A DNA stretch of 38,428 nucleotides. Source: Clostridia bacterium. Its GTDB lineage: Bacteria; Bacillota; Clostridia; Christensenellales; Aristaeellaceae. This document shows positions 6,673 to 14,262 of the stretch, one piece after another; position 1 is the stretch's first letter, and the number at the start of each line of letters is the position of its first letter. Under the pieces are notes generated by a model, which was not told where the DNA came from, searched no databases, and saw only the letters and a list, made by a program, of their open reading frames with translations. Both the position numbers and the translations under genes were made by a program. Location of the stretch: positions 1-38,428 of the forward strand of contig JAFSKN010000033.1 of assembly GCA_017448975.1 (NCBI GenBank). The letters are read 5' to 3'.

Positions 6673-8139
6673 TTATAGAATCCTGCGAACGGCTTCCTTC
6701 CATCCCGCATGTTTTTCCTGCCGGGTTGTTTCGTCCATCCGGGGTTCATAACGGAAGTACCGGTTGTTTTCAAAAATGCTGTCATCGTACAGGCCCAAGG
6801 CCATGCCCGCGGCGTAAGCCACGCCCATGCAGGACAGTTCCTCCGCCTCCGGCACCAGCACGGGGCTTTTCAGCATATCGCTTTGAAACTGCATGAGCCA
6901 CTTGTTCCGGCTGGGGCCGCCGTCCACCCGAAGTTCGATTTCGGGGATATTCGCTTCCTGCTGCATCAATTGCACGATGTCGGTGATCTGGTAGGCGATG
7001 GCCTCCAGCCCGGCCCGTACCAGTTCGGCCCGGCCCGTGGTGCGGCTCATGCCGATAAACGCGGCGGAAACGTCGCTGCGCCAGTAAGGCGCGCCCAGAC
7101 CGGAGAAAGCGGGTACCAGATAGGTTTTGTCGCTGGGATTGGCCTGCTCCGCCAGCGCCTGGGATTCGGCGGCGGTTTTCAGCAGCCCAGCCTGATCCTT
7201 GAGCCAGGTGACGATAGCCCCGGAATAATTCACATTGCCTTCCAGAGTATAGTTGACCTGCCCTTTCAGCTTCCAGGCCAGGGAAGTGACGATGCCGCGC
7301 TGGGACAGGATGGGCTTTTCCCCGATGTTCATCATGATGGAGGAGCCGGTGCCGTAGCTCACCTTCAGCATTCCTTCGGTCAGGCAGCCCTGGGCGAACA
7401 GCGCGGCGTGGGAATCTCCCATGACGCAATGGATGGGAACGGGTGCGGGCAGAGCACCGCCAAAATCGGTGTATCCGAACAGCCCGTCCGAGTCTGTCAA
7501 TTGTGCCATGCAGCAGGCGGGAATGTCGAACAGCGACAGCAGCTCCTCATCCCATTGCAGGGTATGGATGTTGAAAAGCTGAGTGCGGGAAGCGTTGGAA
7601 TCATCCGTGCGGAATTCTTTTCCCCCCGTCAGGCGGAACACCACATAGCTGTCCATGGTGCCGCAGCAGATTTCGCCCTTCTCCGCCCGTTCTTTGATCC
7701 CTGGCACGTTCCGCAGTATCCAGGCCAGCTTGGCGGCGGAAAAATAGGGCGACAGCTTCAGCCCTGTTTTCTGCTGTACGGTTTCCGCGTGATCCTCCAG
7801 GCTGTCGCAGATGGCCGCGCCCCGGGCGCATTGCCAGACCACGGCGTTGTATACCGGCTTTCCGGTCGCCCGCTCCCACATCACCGACGTTTCCCGCTGG
7901 TTGCTGATGCTCACCGCCGCGATGTTTTGGGGATCGACGCCCGTTTTTTCGATCAGCTCCGGAATCAGGGCCAGCAGATTTTGATATATTTCCTCCGGAT
8001 CGTGCTCCACGTAGCCCCGCTCGTCGATGATCTGGCGATGGGGCCTGTCCACCCGCAGGCAGATATGGCCCTGGCTGTCAAACAGCAGGGCCTTGGTGCT
8101 CTGGGTGCTTTGATCGATCGCTATCAGATAGGACGCCAT
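6673..8139 (-). CDS. FGGY-family carbohydrate kinase, glycerol-kinase-like (candidate apulose kinase)
   Basis: A 488-residue ATP-dependent sugar kinase of the FGGY family. It shows the N-terminal phosphate loop IDQSTQSTKAL (8-18), NQRET (80-84), W102, PYFSAAK (131-137) and the C-terminal GLGAPYW and VDGGPSRN motifs. R82, E83, W102 and Y132 match the substrate-contact residues of glycerol kinase. At the GDQQA position of glycerol kinase it has GDSHA (D242, S243), so the substrate is probably not plain glycerol. The start at 8139 is chosen over 8211 because the family begins at MASYLIAID, with GGTGAG upstream. It follows the transketolase C-terminal gene by 7 nt. Beside a FucI-like isomerase and split transketolase it is the expected kinase of the non-oxidative apiose pathway. 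Confidence 0.88.
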   Translation of the reverse strand: MASYLIAIDQSTQSTKALLFDSQGHICLRVDRPHRQIIDERGYVEHDPEEIYQNLLALIPELIEKTGVDPQNIAAVSISNQRETSVMWERATGKPVYNAVVWQCARGAAICDSLEDHAETVQQKTGLKLSPYFSAAKLAWILRNVPGIKERAEKGEICCGTMDSYVVFRLTGGKEFRTDDSNASRTQLFNIHTLQWDEELLSLFDIPACCMAQLTDSDGLFGYTDFGGALPAPVPIHCVMGDSHAALFAQGCLTEGMLKVSYGTGSSIMMNIGEKPILSQRGIVTSLAWKLKGQVNYTLEGNVNYSGAIVTWLKDQAGLLKTAAESQALAEQANPSDKTYLVPAFSGLGAPYWRSDVSAAFIGMSRTTGRAELVRAGLEAIAYQITDIVQLMQQEANIPEIELRVDGGPSRNKWLMQFQSDMLKSPVLVPEAEELSCMGVAYAAGMALGLYDDSIFENNRYFRYEPRMDETTRQEKHAGWKEAVRRIL

Positions 8140-8146
8140 CGTATGC

Positions 8147-9082
8147 TCACCCTTTCCATATTTCAAGAACGGTTTTGACGATGCCCGGGCCTGTGAGCCC
8201 GTAATATTCAAACACTTCTTTGGATGCGCCGGTAATCACGGGACTGTCCGGCAAGGCCAGGTTGATCACCTTTTTCGGGTCGTTGGCGCTGATTGCCTGG
8301 GCCACCATGGAGCCCAGCCCGCCGAATGGCGCGTGCTCCTCCACAGTGACGATCAGGCGCTTGCCTTTGGCGGCTTTCAGCAATCCTTCTTTATCCAGGG
8401 GCTTGACGCAGTACATGTCCAGCGCGCCGGTGGAAATACCCTGGCTGTTCAGCAGCTTGGCCGCTTCCTGGATGGGGCGTACCATTTCGCCGCAGGCCAC
8501 CAGCAGCACGTCCGTACCCTCGGACAGCACGGTGGCCTTGTTCATTTCAAAGGGCACGTTATTTTCCTCGTACACATCCTCCACCGGGTTCCGGCCCAGG
8601 CGGATGTAAGCGGTTTGCGTATCCTGCAAAAGAGCTTCAAACAGCTTCCGGGTCTGATGGCGGTCAGAAGGCAGATACACCCGCATGCCGGGGATAGCGC
8701 TCATGGCGGCGATGTCCTGGGCGGAATGATGGGTCATGCCCAGGGCCCCGTAGCTGACGCCGCCGGAGATGCCCACCAGCTTCACATTGGTGTTGGAATA
8801 GGCACAGTCCACCTTGCACTGCTCGTAGCTGCGGGTGCTGATGAAGGAGGCGGGAGAAACGGCGAAGGACTTTTTGCCACAGGAGGCCAGGCCCGCGGCA
8901 ATGCTGACCAGGTTCTGCTCCGCAATGCCCACTTCCACGAACTGCTGGGGGTAAGTATCGGCGAAGGAGGTCATGCTGCCGCTGCCCCGGCTGTCGCTGC
9001 ACAGCACGACAACATTTCTGTCTTTCGCCGCCGCTTCCTTCAACACTTCGCACATGACGGCCCGATTGGGAATCTTATTCAC
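8147..9082 (-). CDS. Transketolase C-terminal subunit (pyrimidine and C-terminal domains)
   Basis: A 311-residue protein covering the pyrimidine-binding and C-terminal domains of transketolase. The catalytic Glu that activates thiamine diphosphate is E55 in VEVGIAEQNL, and the conserved SYEQ, GVSYGALGMTHHSAQD and EEHAPFGGLGS segments follow. It pairs with the N-terminal subunit gene just upstream, overlapping it by 8 nt. The start codon is GTG at 9082. Split transketolases of this kind include AptA/AptB of apiose degradation, which act on apulose 4-phosphate with glyceraldehyde 3-phosphate to give dihydroxyacetone phosphate and xylulose 5-phosphate, as I recall the published pathway. The neighbouring isomerase and kinase fit this, but sequence alone does not exclude a general transketolase role. 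Confidence 0.93.
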   Translation of the reverse strand: MNKIPNRAVMCEVLKEAAAKDRNVVVLCSDSRGSGSMTSFADTYPQQFVEVGIAEQNLVSIAAGLASCGKKSFAVSPASFISTRSYEQCKVDCAYSNTNVKLVGISGGVSYGALGMTHHSAQDIAAMSAIPGMRVYLPSDRHQTRKLFEALLQDTQTAYIRLGRNPVEDVYEENNVPFEMNKATVLSEGTDVLLVACGEMVRPIQEAAKLLNSQGISTGALDMYCVKPLDKEGLLKAAKGKRLIVTVEEHAPFGGLGSMVAQAISANDPKKVINLALPDSPVITGASKEVFEYYGLTGPGIVKTVLEIWKG

Positions 9083-9905
9083 GAAGCAGCGCCTCCTTCC
9101 GTTCTTTCAGTTCCTTACTGATCGCGGCGTATTCCTCGACGTTGGGCAAATGATGATGCCAGGAGGCCTTATTTTCCATGAGCACGGAGCCCTTGCCCTT
9201 GACGGTGTTGGCGATGATCACCGTGGGCATTCCCTTTGTATTCTCCGCTTCGTCAAAAGCGGCGTTCAGCTGCTCCACGTCGTTGCCGTCCTGCACGTCG
9301 ATCACATGCCAGTCAAACGCGGCAAAGCGGGCGTGCAGATCGTGATGGGCCATCACGTCCTCCGTGCTGCCGGAAATCTGCAAATGGTTCCGGTCAATGA
9401 CGGCGCACAGGTTTTCCAGCTTATAGTGGCCCGCCGCCATCGTCCCTTCCCACACGGAGCCCTCCGCCAGTTCCCCGTCGCCCATCAGGGTGTACACCCG
9501 ATAATTCTGTTGATCCATCCGGCCTGCCAGCGCCATGCCGACACAAACAGAAAGGCCGTGGCCCAGGGAGCCGGAATTCATTTCGATGCCGGGCAGGGTG
9601 TTGTGGGGATGGCCGATGTATTCGCTGCCGAATTTGGAAAACTGCGATTTGACTTCTTCAATATTCAAAAAGCCCTTATCCGCCAGCACGGCGTACAGCG
9701 TTTCCACGCAATGGCCCTTGCTGAGCACAAACCGGTCCCGGTCCGGGTCGTTCTGCTTTTCGGGAGATACATTCATGCGGCTGTACAGCGTCAGCATGAT
9801 TTCCATGCTGCTCATATCCCCGCCGATGTGCCCGCCCCCGCCGGACACGATGATGTCCAGCACGTCCTGGCGCAGGTCATAGGCTTTTACTGTTAAAGGA
9901 TTCAT
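9075..9905 (-). CDS. Transketolase N-terminal subunit (thiamine diphosphate binding)
   Basis: A 276-residue protein with the transketolase diphosphate-binding domain. Visible are GHIGGDMSS (25-33), LSKGH (61-65), GSLGHGLS (112-119) and the thiamine diphosphate motif GDGELAEGS...N (142-173), which binds magnesium and diphosphate. The start at 9905 (MNPLTVKAYD) is preferred over an ATG at 10034 because the extra 43 residues come from a non-coding palindromic spacer. It overlaps the C-terminal subunit by 8 nt, so the two halves are probably made in equal amounts. It lies after the FucI-like isomerase gene, separated by a 20-bp hairpin. The best guess is apulose-4-phosphate transketolase. Confidence 0.93.
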   Translation of the reverse strand: MNPLTVKAYDLRQDVLDIIVSGGGGHIGGDMSSMEIMLTLYSRMNVSPEKQNDPDRDRFVLSKGHCVETLYAVLADKGFLNIEEVKSQFSKFGSEYIGHPHNTLPGIEMNSGSLGHGLSVCVGMALAGRMDQQNYRVYTLMGDGELAEGSVWEGTMAAGHYKLENLCAVIDRNHLQISGSTEDVMAHHDLHARFAAFDWHVIDVQDGNDVEQLNAAFDEAENTKGMPTVIIANTVKGKGSVLMENKASWHHHLPNVEEYAAISKELKERKEALLRE

Positions 9906-9928
9906 AACAACCTCTCTATTCTTTTCTT

Positions 9929-9973
9929 CTGGGGGTAACCGCTCTTTGCAGTCCAAAGAGCGGTTTCCCCCAG
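9929..9973. repeat. Long intergenic hairpin inside the operon
   Basis: A 20-bp stem with one mismatch: CTGGGGGTAACCGCTCTTTG (9929-9948) with CAAAGAGCGGTTTCCCCCAG (9954-9973), loop CAGTC. On the minus transcript it lies between the isomerase and transketolase genes and is followed by a purine-rich stretch rather than T residues, so it is not a standard terminator. It could protect or cut the mRNA, or be a dispersed palindromic repeat. The otherwise gene-free interval is 9906-10030. Confidence 0.75.
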
Positions 9974-10030
9974 ACCCCTTTCCGAGAAAGACGCATTGGG
10001 ATATGTTTTTAATGATTGAGCTGATGACGC

Positions 10031-11455
10031 TCAAATCTCGTCAAAAGTTACATTTTCGCCGTGCAGATACGCCTTCACCTTGTCCTCGATGGGATCGTAC
10101 AGGTCGGGCGTGACACCGATGTACTTGCAGGCCTCGTACACGATGGGCACAATGTCGCCGTGAATGGCTGCCACATGATGGATGTAGGGGCCTTCCACCA
10201 CCTTGGCCTCCAGGCGCTTTAAGTTGTTCACTTCCACCCACACATAGGTGCCTCTCGTCCAGGGACCGTCGATGCCGCGGGCGTGGCCCAGGAGGATGCT
10301 GTATTCGCCCTCGTCTCCGTCAAAGCGCAGCAGGCTCATGAGGCCGTGCTTGGCCTCGGCGGATACCGCGCCGTTCTCCGGGAAGGCCACCGGCACGCAG
10401 ATGGTGGGCTTTTCCTTGGCGACGGAAATGGGCCAGGGGCCGCAATGCTGCAAAAGCTCACCATTGTCGTTGTCGGGGTGGCGCACCGTCCAGTCGCTGA
10501 ACATGACCCGGCGCTCGTTCATGCTGGCGGCTTCGGCCATGAGCTGGGAAATTGCGCCGTGAATGTCGGTTTCGCAGACCACCGGAATGCCCTCTTCATT
10601 AAGCAGGCTGTTGGCGGCGCAGGGCATGATGTGAATCTCGTCCTGCAAGGCATTCCAACACTGAATGGCGATGGCGTTGCAGCCGTATTTTTCCGCCAGG
10701 GCTTTCATGGCAACCTTCAGTTCCGCCACGTTCGCCAGATAATTGTCCTCGATTTTGCAGATCATGTTGGCCTTGCAGTAATCGACGACCTTCTGAACCT
10801 CCGATTTTTCCTCCCGCCATTTTTTCATTTCGGCGTACAGCTCAGGCAGCGGGATGGGGGCCAATTGAATATTGAATTTCTCCAGCAATTCCCCTTCATT
10901 GCACATGGTGGACCAGAAATCGAAGGGCCGGGGACCGATCTGCAAAATGCGGGTGTGGCGGAAAACACGCACCACATTGCACACCGCCAGGAAGTCTTTT
11001 ACGCCCCGCTCAAATTCCTTGTCTTCCAGGTTGCAGTTGTTCATATAGGTGAAGGGCACCCGGAACCGGCGCAGCACCTTGCCGGTGGCGAACAGGCCGC
11101 ATTGGCTGTCCCGCAGTCTCATGCCGTTGGCGTCGGGCCGCTCGTCCCGGGGGCCCCAGAGAAGCACAGGCACGTTCAGAGCCTTGGCCAGCCGGGCGCA
11201 TTCATATTCCGTGCCGAAATTGGCGTGGGGAATGAACAGGCCGTCCACCTTTTCCCGCCGAAATTTTTCGATGATCTTTTCCAGCCCCGCGTCGTCGTAA
11301 AGCAGGCCTTCTTCGTTGATGTCATCAATGTCCACAAAATCAATGTTCAATTCCCGCAGCCGGTTAGCGGTCAGCTTCCGGTATTCCACAGCGGCCGGGG
11401 CGCTGAAAATGGCCCGGCGGGTCGGGGCATAGCCCAGTTTGATGTGTGCGCTCAC
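10031..11455 (-). CDS. L-fucose/L-arabinose isomerase family protein (candidate D-apiose isomerase)
   Basis: A 474-residue protein of the FucI-like aldose-ketose isomerase family, which uses a divalent metal. Key stretches are QCWNALQDE (265-273) and VCETDIHGA (293-301), giving metal-ligand candidates E295 and D297, plus HHVAAIHGD (426-434) with the His ligand. No signal peptide. Its start has AGGGAGGATC upstream, and the gene follows GH78 by 32 nt. True FucI is usually nearer 590 residues, so this belongs to the shorter COG2407-type group with variable substrates. With an FGGY kinase and a split transketolase directly downstream and no fuculose-phosphate aldolase, an apiose-to-apulose reaction is more likely than fucose isomerization. 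Confidence 0.85.
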   Translation of the reverse strand: MSAHIKLGYAPTRRAIFSAPAAVEYRKLTANRLRELNIDFVDIDDINEEGLLYDDAGLEKIIEKFRREKVDGLFIPHANFGTEYECARLAKALNVPVLLWGPRDERPDANGMRLRDSQCGLFATGKVLRRFRVPFTYMNNCNLEDKEFERGVKDFLAVCNVVRVFRHTRILQIGPRPFDFWSTMCNEGELLEKFNIQLAPIPLPELYAEMKKWREEKSEVQKVVDYCKANMICKIEDNYLANVAELKVAMKALAEKYGCNAIAIQCWNALQDEIHIMPCAANSLLNEEGIPVVCETDIHGAISQLMAEAASMNERRVMFSDWTVRHPDNDNGELLQHCGPWPISVAKEKPTICVPVAFPENGAVSAEAKHGLMSLLRFDGDEGEYSILLGHARGIDGPWTRGTYVWVEVNNLKRLEAKVVEGPYIHHVAAIHGDIVPIVYEACKYIGVTPDLYDPIEDKVKAYLHGENVTFDEI

Positions 11456-11487
11456 GGTAAGATCCTCCCTTTCTTTTTGGCCGTTGT

Positions 11488-14262
11488 TTATTCATTCAAT
11501 TGATAAGTGACCGTCCATGTGCCGGAGCCGGTTTCGGCCTGCCATTGGCCTTGGCCGTTCCGGACAAAGCTCAGCTCGCTTTCCGGATTTTCCGCGCCTT
11601 TTTCCAGAATGATGGACGCGGAAGCGTTCACCGGCGCCCGCGCCGTTAACGTGATTTTTCCTTCGTCCCGCGTCCAATGAGAAGATACGGGGCCGTATAC
11701 GCTGTCGTATTCCCCCCGGACCCAGGCAAGGCCTCCGCCGGTCTGAGGCGCGATGACGGCATGGCGGTAACCGGGCTGAGCCTCGTCAATTTCCAATCCT
11801 GCCGCCGCCCGGTACAGCCATTCGCCGATGGCTCCGTAGGCGTAATGATTGAAGGAATTCATGTCCGGGCTCCACATGGCGCCGTCGGGCTTCAAGCCGT
11901 CCCAATGCTCCCAAATAGTGGTAGCCCCGGCCTTGACCTGATACAGCCAGGAGGGGAAATCCTCTTTCAGCAAAAGATCATAGGCTTCCTTTTTGCAGCC
12001 GTTCTGGCTGAGCGCGTGGCAAAAATAGGGCGTGCCCACAAAGCCGGTGACCAGATGGCCGTTTTCTTTTTTCAGCAATCGCTTCAGCCCTTCCACCGTG
12101 CCGGGGATTCCCTTTTCCGGAATCAAACGGAAGTACAGGGCCACAATGTGGGCTGTCTGGGTCTGCACGGTCATGACGCCGTTTTCGTCCAGGAAAGCGC
12201 TTTGGAACTTGTCCGCGATTTTTTCATAAAGCGCCGTATACTCCCGGGCAAGCGCGTCCCTTTTCAAAGCCTTGCAGATTTTCACGAACAGGCCTGTGGA
12301 ATAAGCGAAGTAGGCGGTGCAGGTGAGATCGTTGGGGGTCGCGCCCCAATAGCTGCCGTCCTCCGCGTCCAGGGCCACCCAATCGCCGAACTGCAGCTTA
12401 TAATTCCAGATATAATCCTTGGCGTGGTCCCGCATAAAATCGATCCAGGCCTTCATGCTGTCAAACTGATCTTGAAGCACCCGGGTATCCCCATACGTCA
12501 GATACAGCGTCCAGGGCAGAATCACCGCCACGTCCGCCCAGGCCGCGGCGGAATGGATGCCCTGGCTGAGCAGCCAATCCTGCGTGGCGGGGAAGTATTG
12601 CAATTGGTTGGGCACCATATGGGGCACGCCGCCTTCGGCTTTTTGCTGGTCGATGGCCACGTCCCGCAGCCATTTGCGGTAGAAAGCATAGGTATTGCGC
12701 AGGAAAGAGGCGGTACGGCAGAAAATCTGAGCGTCCCCCGTCCAGCCCATGCGCTCGTCCCGCTGGGGGCAGTCCGTGGGAATATCCAGGAAATTGCCCC
12801 GCAGACTCCATTCGATATTGCTTTCCAATTGATTTATGAGGGGATTGGAGCAGGAAAAACGCCCGGTTTTCGCCATCTGGGAATGAATGACGCAGGCGGC
12901 AAAATTTTCTTTTTTGATTTCCTCCGGCCATTCCTGGATCAAAGCGTAGCGGAAGCCCTGGAAGGAAAAGCGCTCATCATAAGTGATCGGCTGATCATCC
13001 CGGCAGATAAAACGGATTTCCGCCAGCGCTCCCCGCAGATTGTCAAAGTAGGCGTTGCCTGCCGCGTCCAGGGTTTCAAAGCAGCAAAGATGCGCCAGGG
13101 CCCCCGTTTTGCCCCGCACAGTAAAGCGCACGTGACCCGTCAGGTTCTGGCCGAAGTCCAGCACGGTTTCTCCCTTGGGGGTTTTCAAAATTTCCCGCAC
13201 CGGCAGTTCGCGCAGGATTTTCGGCCGGGAAGCGGCCTGCGGCGTGAGGATGCCAAGGGGTACGCTGACGGTATCCACGGGCCGCCACAGAATGTCTTTT
13301 GGGCGGTATTCCTGGGCGAAGCGGCGCTGGGCAGTTTTTTCCTCGTCGGTGTAGCTTTCTTTCAGGCGATTCAGCAAAGGGGGAACAGGCGGCTCGTTCC
13401 GCGCTCCGCCCCTTTGCGGCGCAAAGCCCGGCGCGTTCCAGCCAGGCTGCTCCAGCCGGGCGTCGTACCGTTCGCCGTCATAAATCTCGGAGAAGGTCAC
13501 GGGCGACGCGCAGCCCAGCCAGCTTTCATCCGTGACGACGGTTTCCTCCGTGCCGTCCTGATAGCGAATCGTTAATTGGGCCATTAGCGCGGTGCGGTTC
13601 CCATAGGTGCAGCGCTCGTGCACAAAGCCCATCATGCCCTTGTACCAGCCCGCGCCTACATGGGCTCCCAGCACGTTTTCACCCTGCCGGAGAAGCCTGG
13701 TCGCTTCCCAGGTCTGGTAGCACAGATGCTCGTGATAGCTGGTCCAGCCGGGCAGGAACTGTTCTTCGTTTACCTGTTCGCCGTTTATATAGACGTGATA
13801 CAGGCCCAGCGCGGTGGCGCACACATAGGCTTCCTTCACGGGCTTTTCGATGCGCCAGCTTTTGCGAAGATAGGTGCCCTTGGAATTGACCCAGTCGTTT
13901 TCCGTTTCTGCGGTAATGAAGGTTCCTTTCCAGCGCCCGCCTGTCATGCCGGTGAGAAAGGAAGCGGTTGCCCAGCCGCTTTCTTCCACTCCCGCCCATA
14001 CCTTTGCCCGGATAAAATACTTCCGGCAGGGAAGCAGGGAAACATCCGGCAGCGGAACTGAACGGGATTCGTCGCTGTCCACCCGTCCGCTGTCGTACAG
14101 GGAATGTTCAAAAGTTTCCGTTTCAGCAAGCTGCCATTGATAGGCGCTTTGCCGCACGTTCCGCCCGTCGCTTTCCAACGCCCAGCCAAGCTGTGGCATT
14201 TCCTCCGCCCCCAGAAGCGGCTGATCCTGGTAATCCAATAATATTTTTTGAATGGCAATCAC
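11488..14262 (-). CDS. GH78 alpha-L-rhamnosidase
   Basis: A 924-residue protein with the full GH78 layout: N-terminal fibronectin-like and beta-sandwich domains (about 1-360, including the GWYKGMMGF lectin-like domain), an (alpha/alpha)6 catalytic barrel (about 460-820) and a C-terminal beta domain. The signature TDCPQRDERMGWTGD (496-510) holds the general-acid candidate E503, and WEHWDG holds E785. It removes terminal alpha-L-rhamnose. No signal peptide, so it acts on imported material. The start codon is GTG, overlapping the GH42 stop by 4 nt (GTGA). Rhamnose is abundant in pectin side chains and in plant flavonoid glycosides. Confidence 0.95.
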   Translation of the reverse strand: MIAIQKILLDYQDQPLLGAEEMPQLGWALESDGRNVRQSAYQWQLAETETFEHSLYDSGRVDSDESRSVPLPDVSLLPCRKYFIRAKVWAGVEESGWATASFLTGMTGGRWKGTFITAETENDWVNSKGTYLRKSWRIEKPVKEAYVCATALGLYHVYINGEQVNEEQFLPGWTSYHEHLCYQTWEATRLLRQGENVLGAHVGAGWYKGMMGFVHERCTYGNRTALMAQLTIRYQDGTEETVVTDESWLGCASPVTFSEIYDGERYDARLEQPGWNAPGFAPQRGGARNEPPVPPLLNRLKESYTDEEKTAQRRFAQEYRPKDILWRPVDTVSVPLGILTPQAASRPKILRELPVREILKTPKGETVLDFGQNLTGHVRFTVRGKTGALAHLCCFETLDAAGNAYFDNLRGALAEIRFICRDDQPITYDERFSFQGFRYALIQEWPEEIKKENFAACVIHSQMAKTGRFSCSNPLINQLESNIEWSLRGNFLDIPTDCPQRDERMGWTGDAQIFCRTASFLRNTYAFYRKWLRDVAIDQQKAEGGVPHMVPNQLQYFPATQDWLLSQGIHSAAAWADVAVILPWTLYLTYGDTRVLQDQFDSMKAWIDFMRDHAKDYIWNYKLQFGDWVALDAEDGSYWGATPNDLTCTAYFAYSTGLFVKICKALKRDALAREYTALYEKIADKFQSAFLDENGVMTVQTQTAHIVALYFRLIPEKGIPGTVEGLKRLLKKENGHLVTGFVGTPYFCHALSQNGCKKEAYDLLLKEDFPSWLYQVKAGATTIWEHWDGLKPDGAMWSPDMNSFNHYAYGAIGEWLYRAAAGLEIDEAQPGYRHAVIAPQTGGGLAWVRGEYDSVYGPVSSHWTRDEGKITLTARAPVNASASIILEKGAENPESELSFVRNGQGQWQAETGSGTWTVTYQLNE

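Noticed and set aside
9929-9973. Rho-independent terminator inside the operon
   Set aside because: The stem is strong but neither strand has a T run after it, and genes in the same direction follow.
9075-10034. Longer transketolase N-terminal gene starting at 10034
   Set aside because: The extra 43 residues translate the hairpin spacer and precede the normal family start.
10031-11455. Classical L-fucose pathway (FucI, FucK, FucA) for the isomerase and kinase
   Set aside because: The isomerase is about 100 residues shorter than FucI, the kinase is glycerol-kinase-like, and there is a split transketolase instead of a fuculose-phosphate aldolase.
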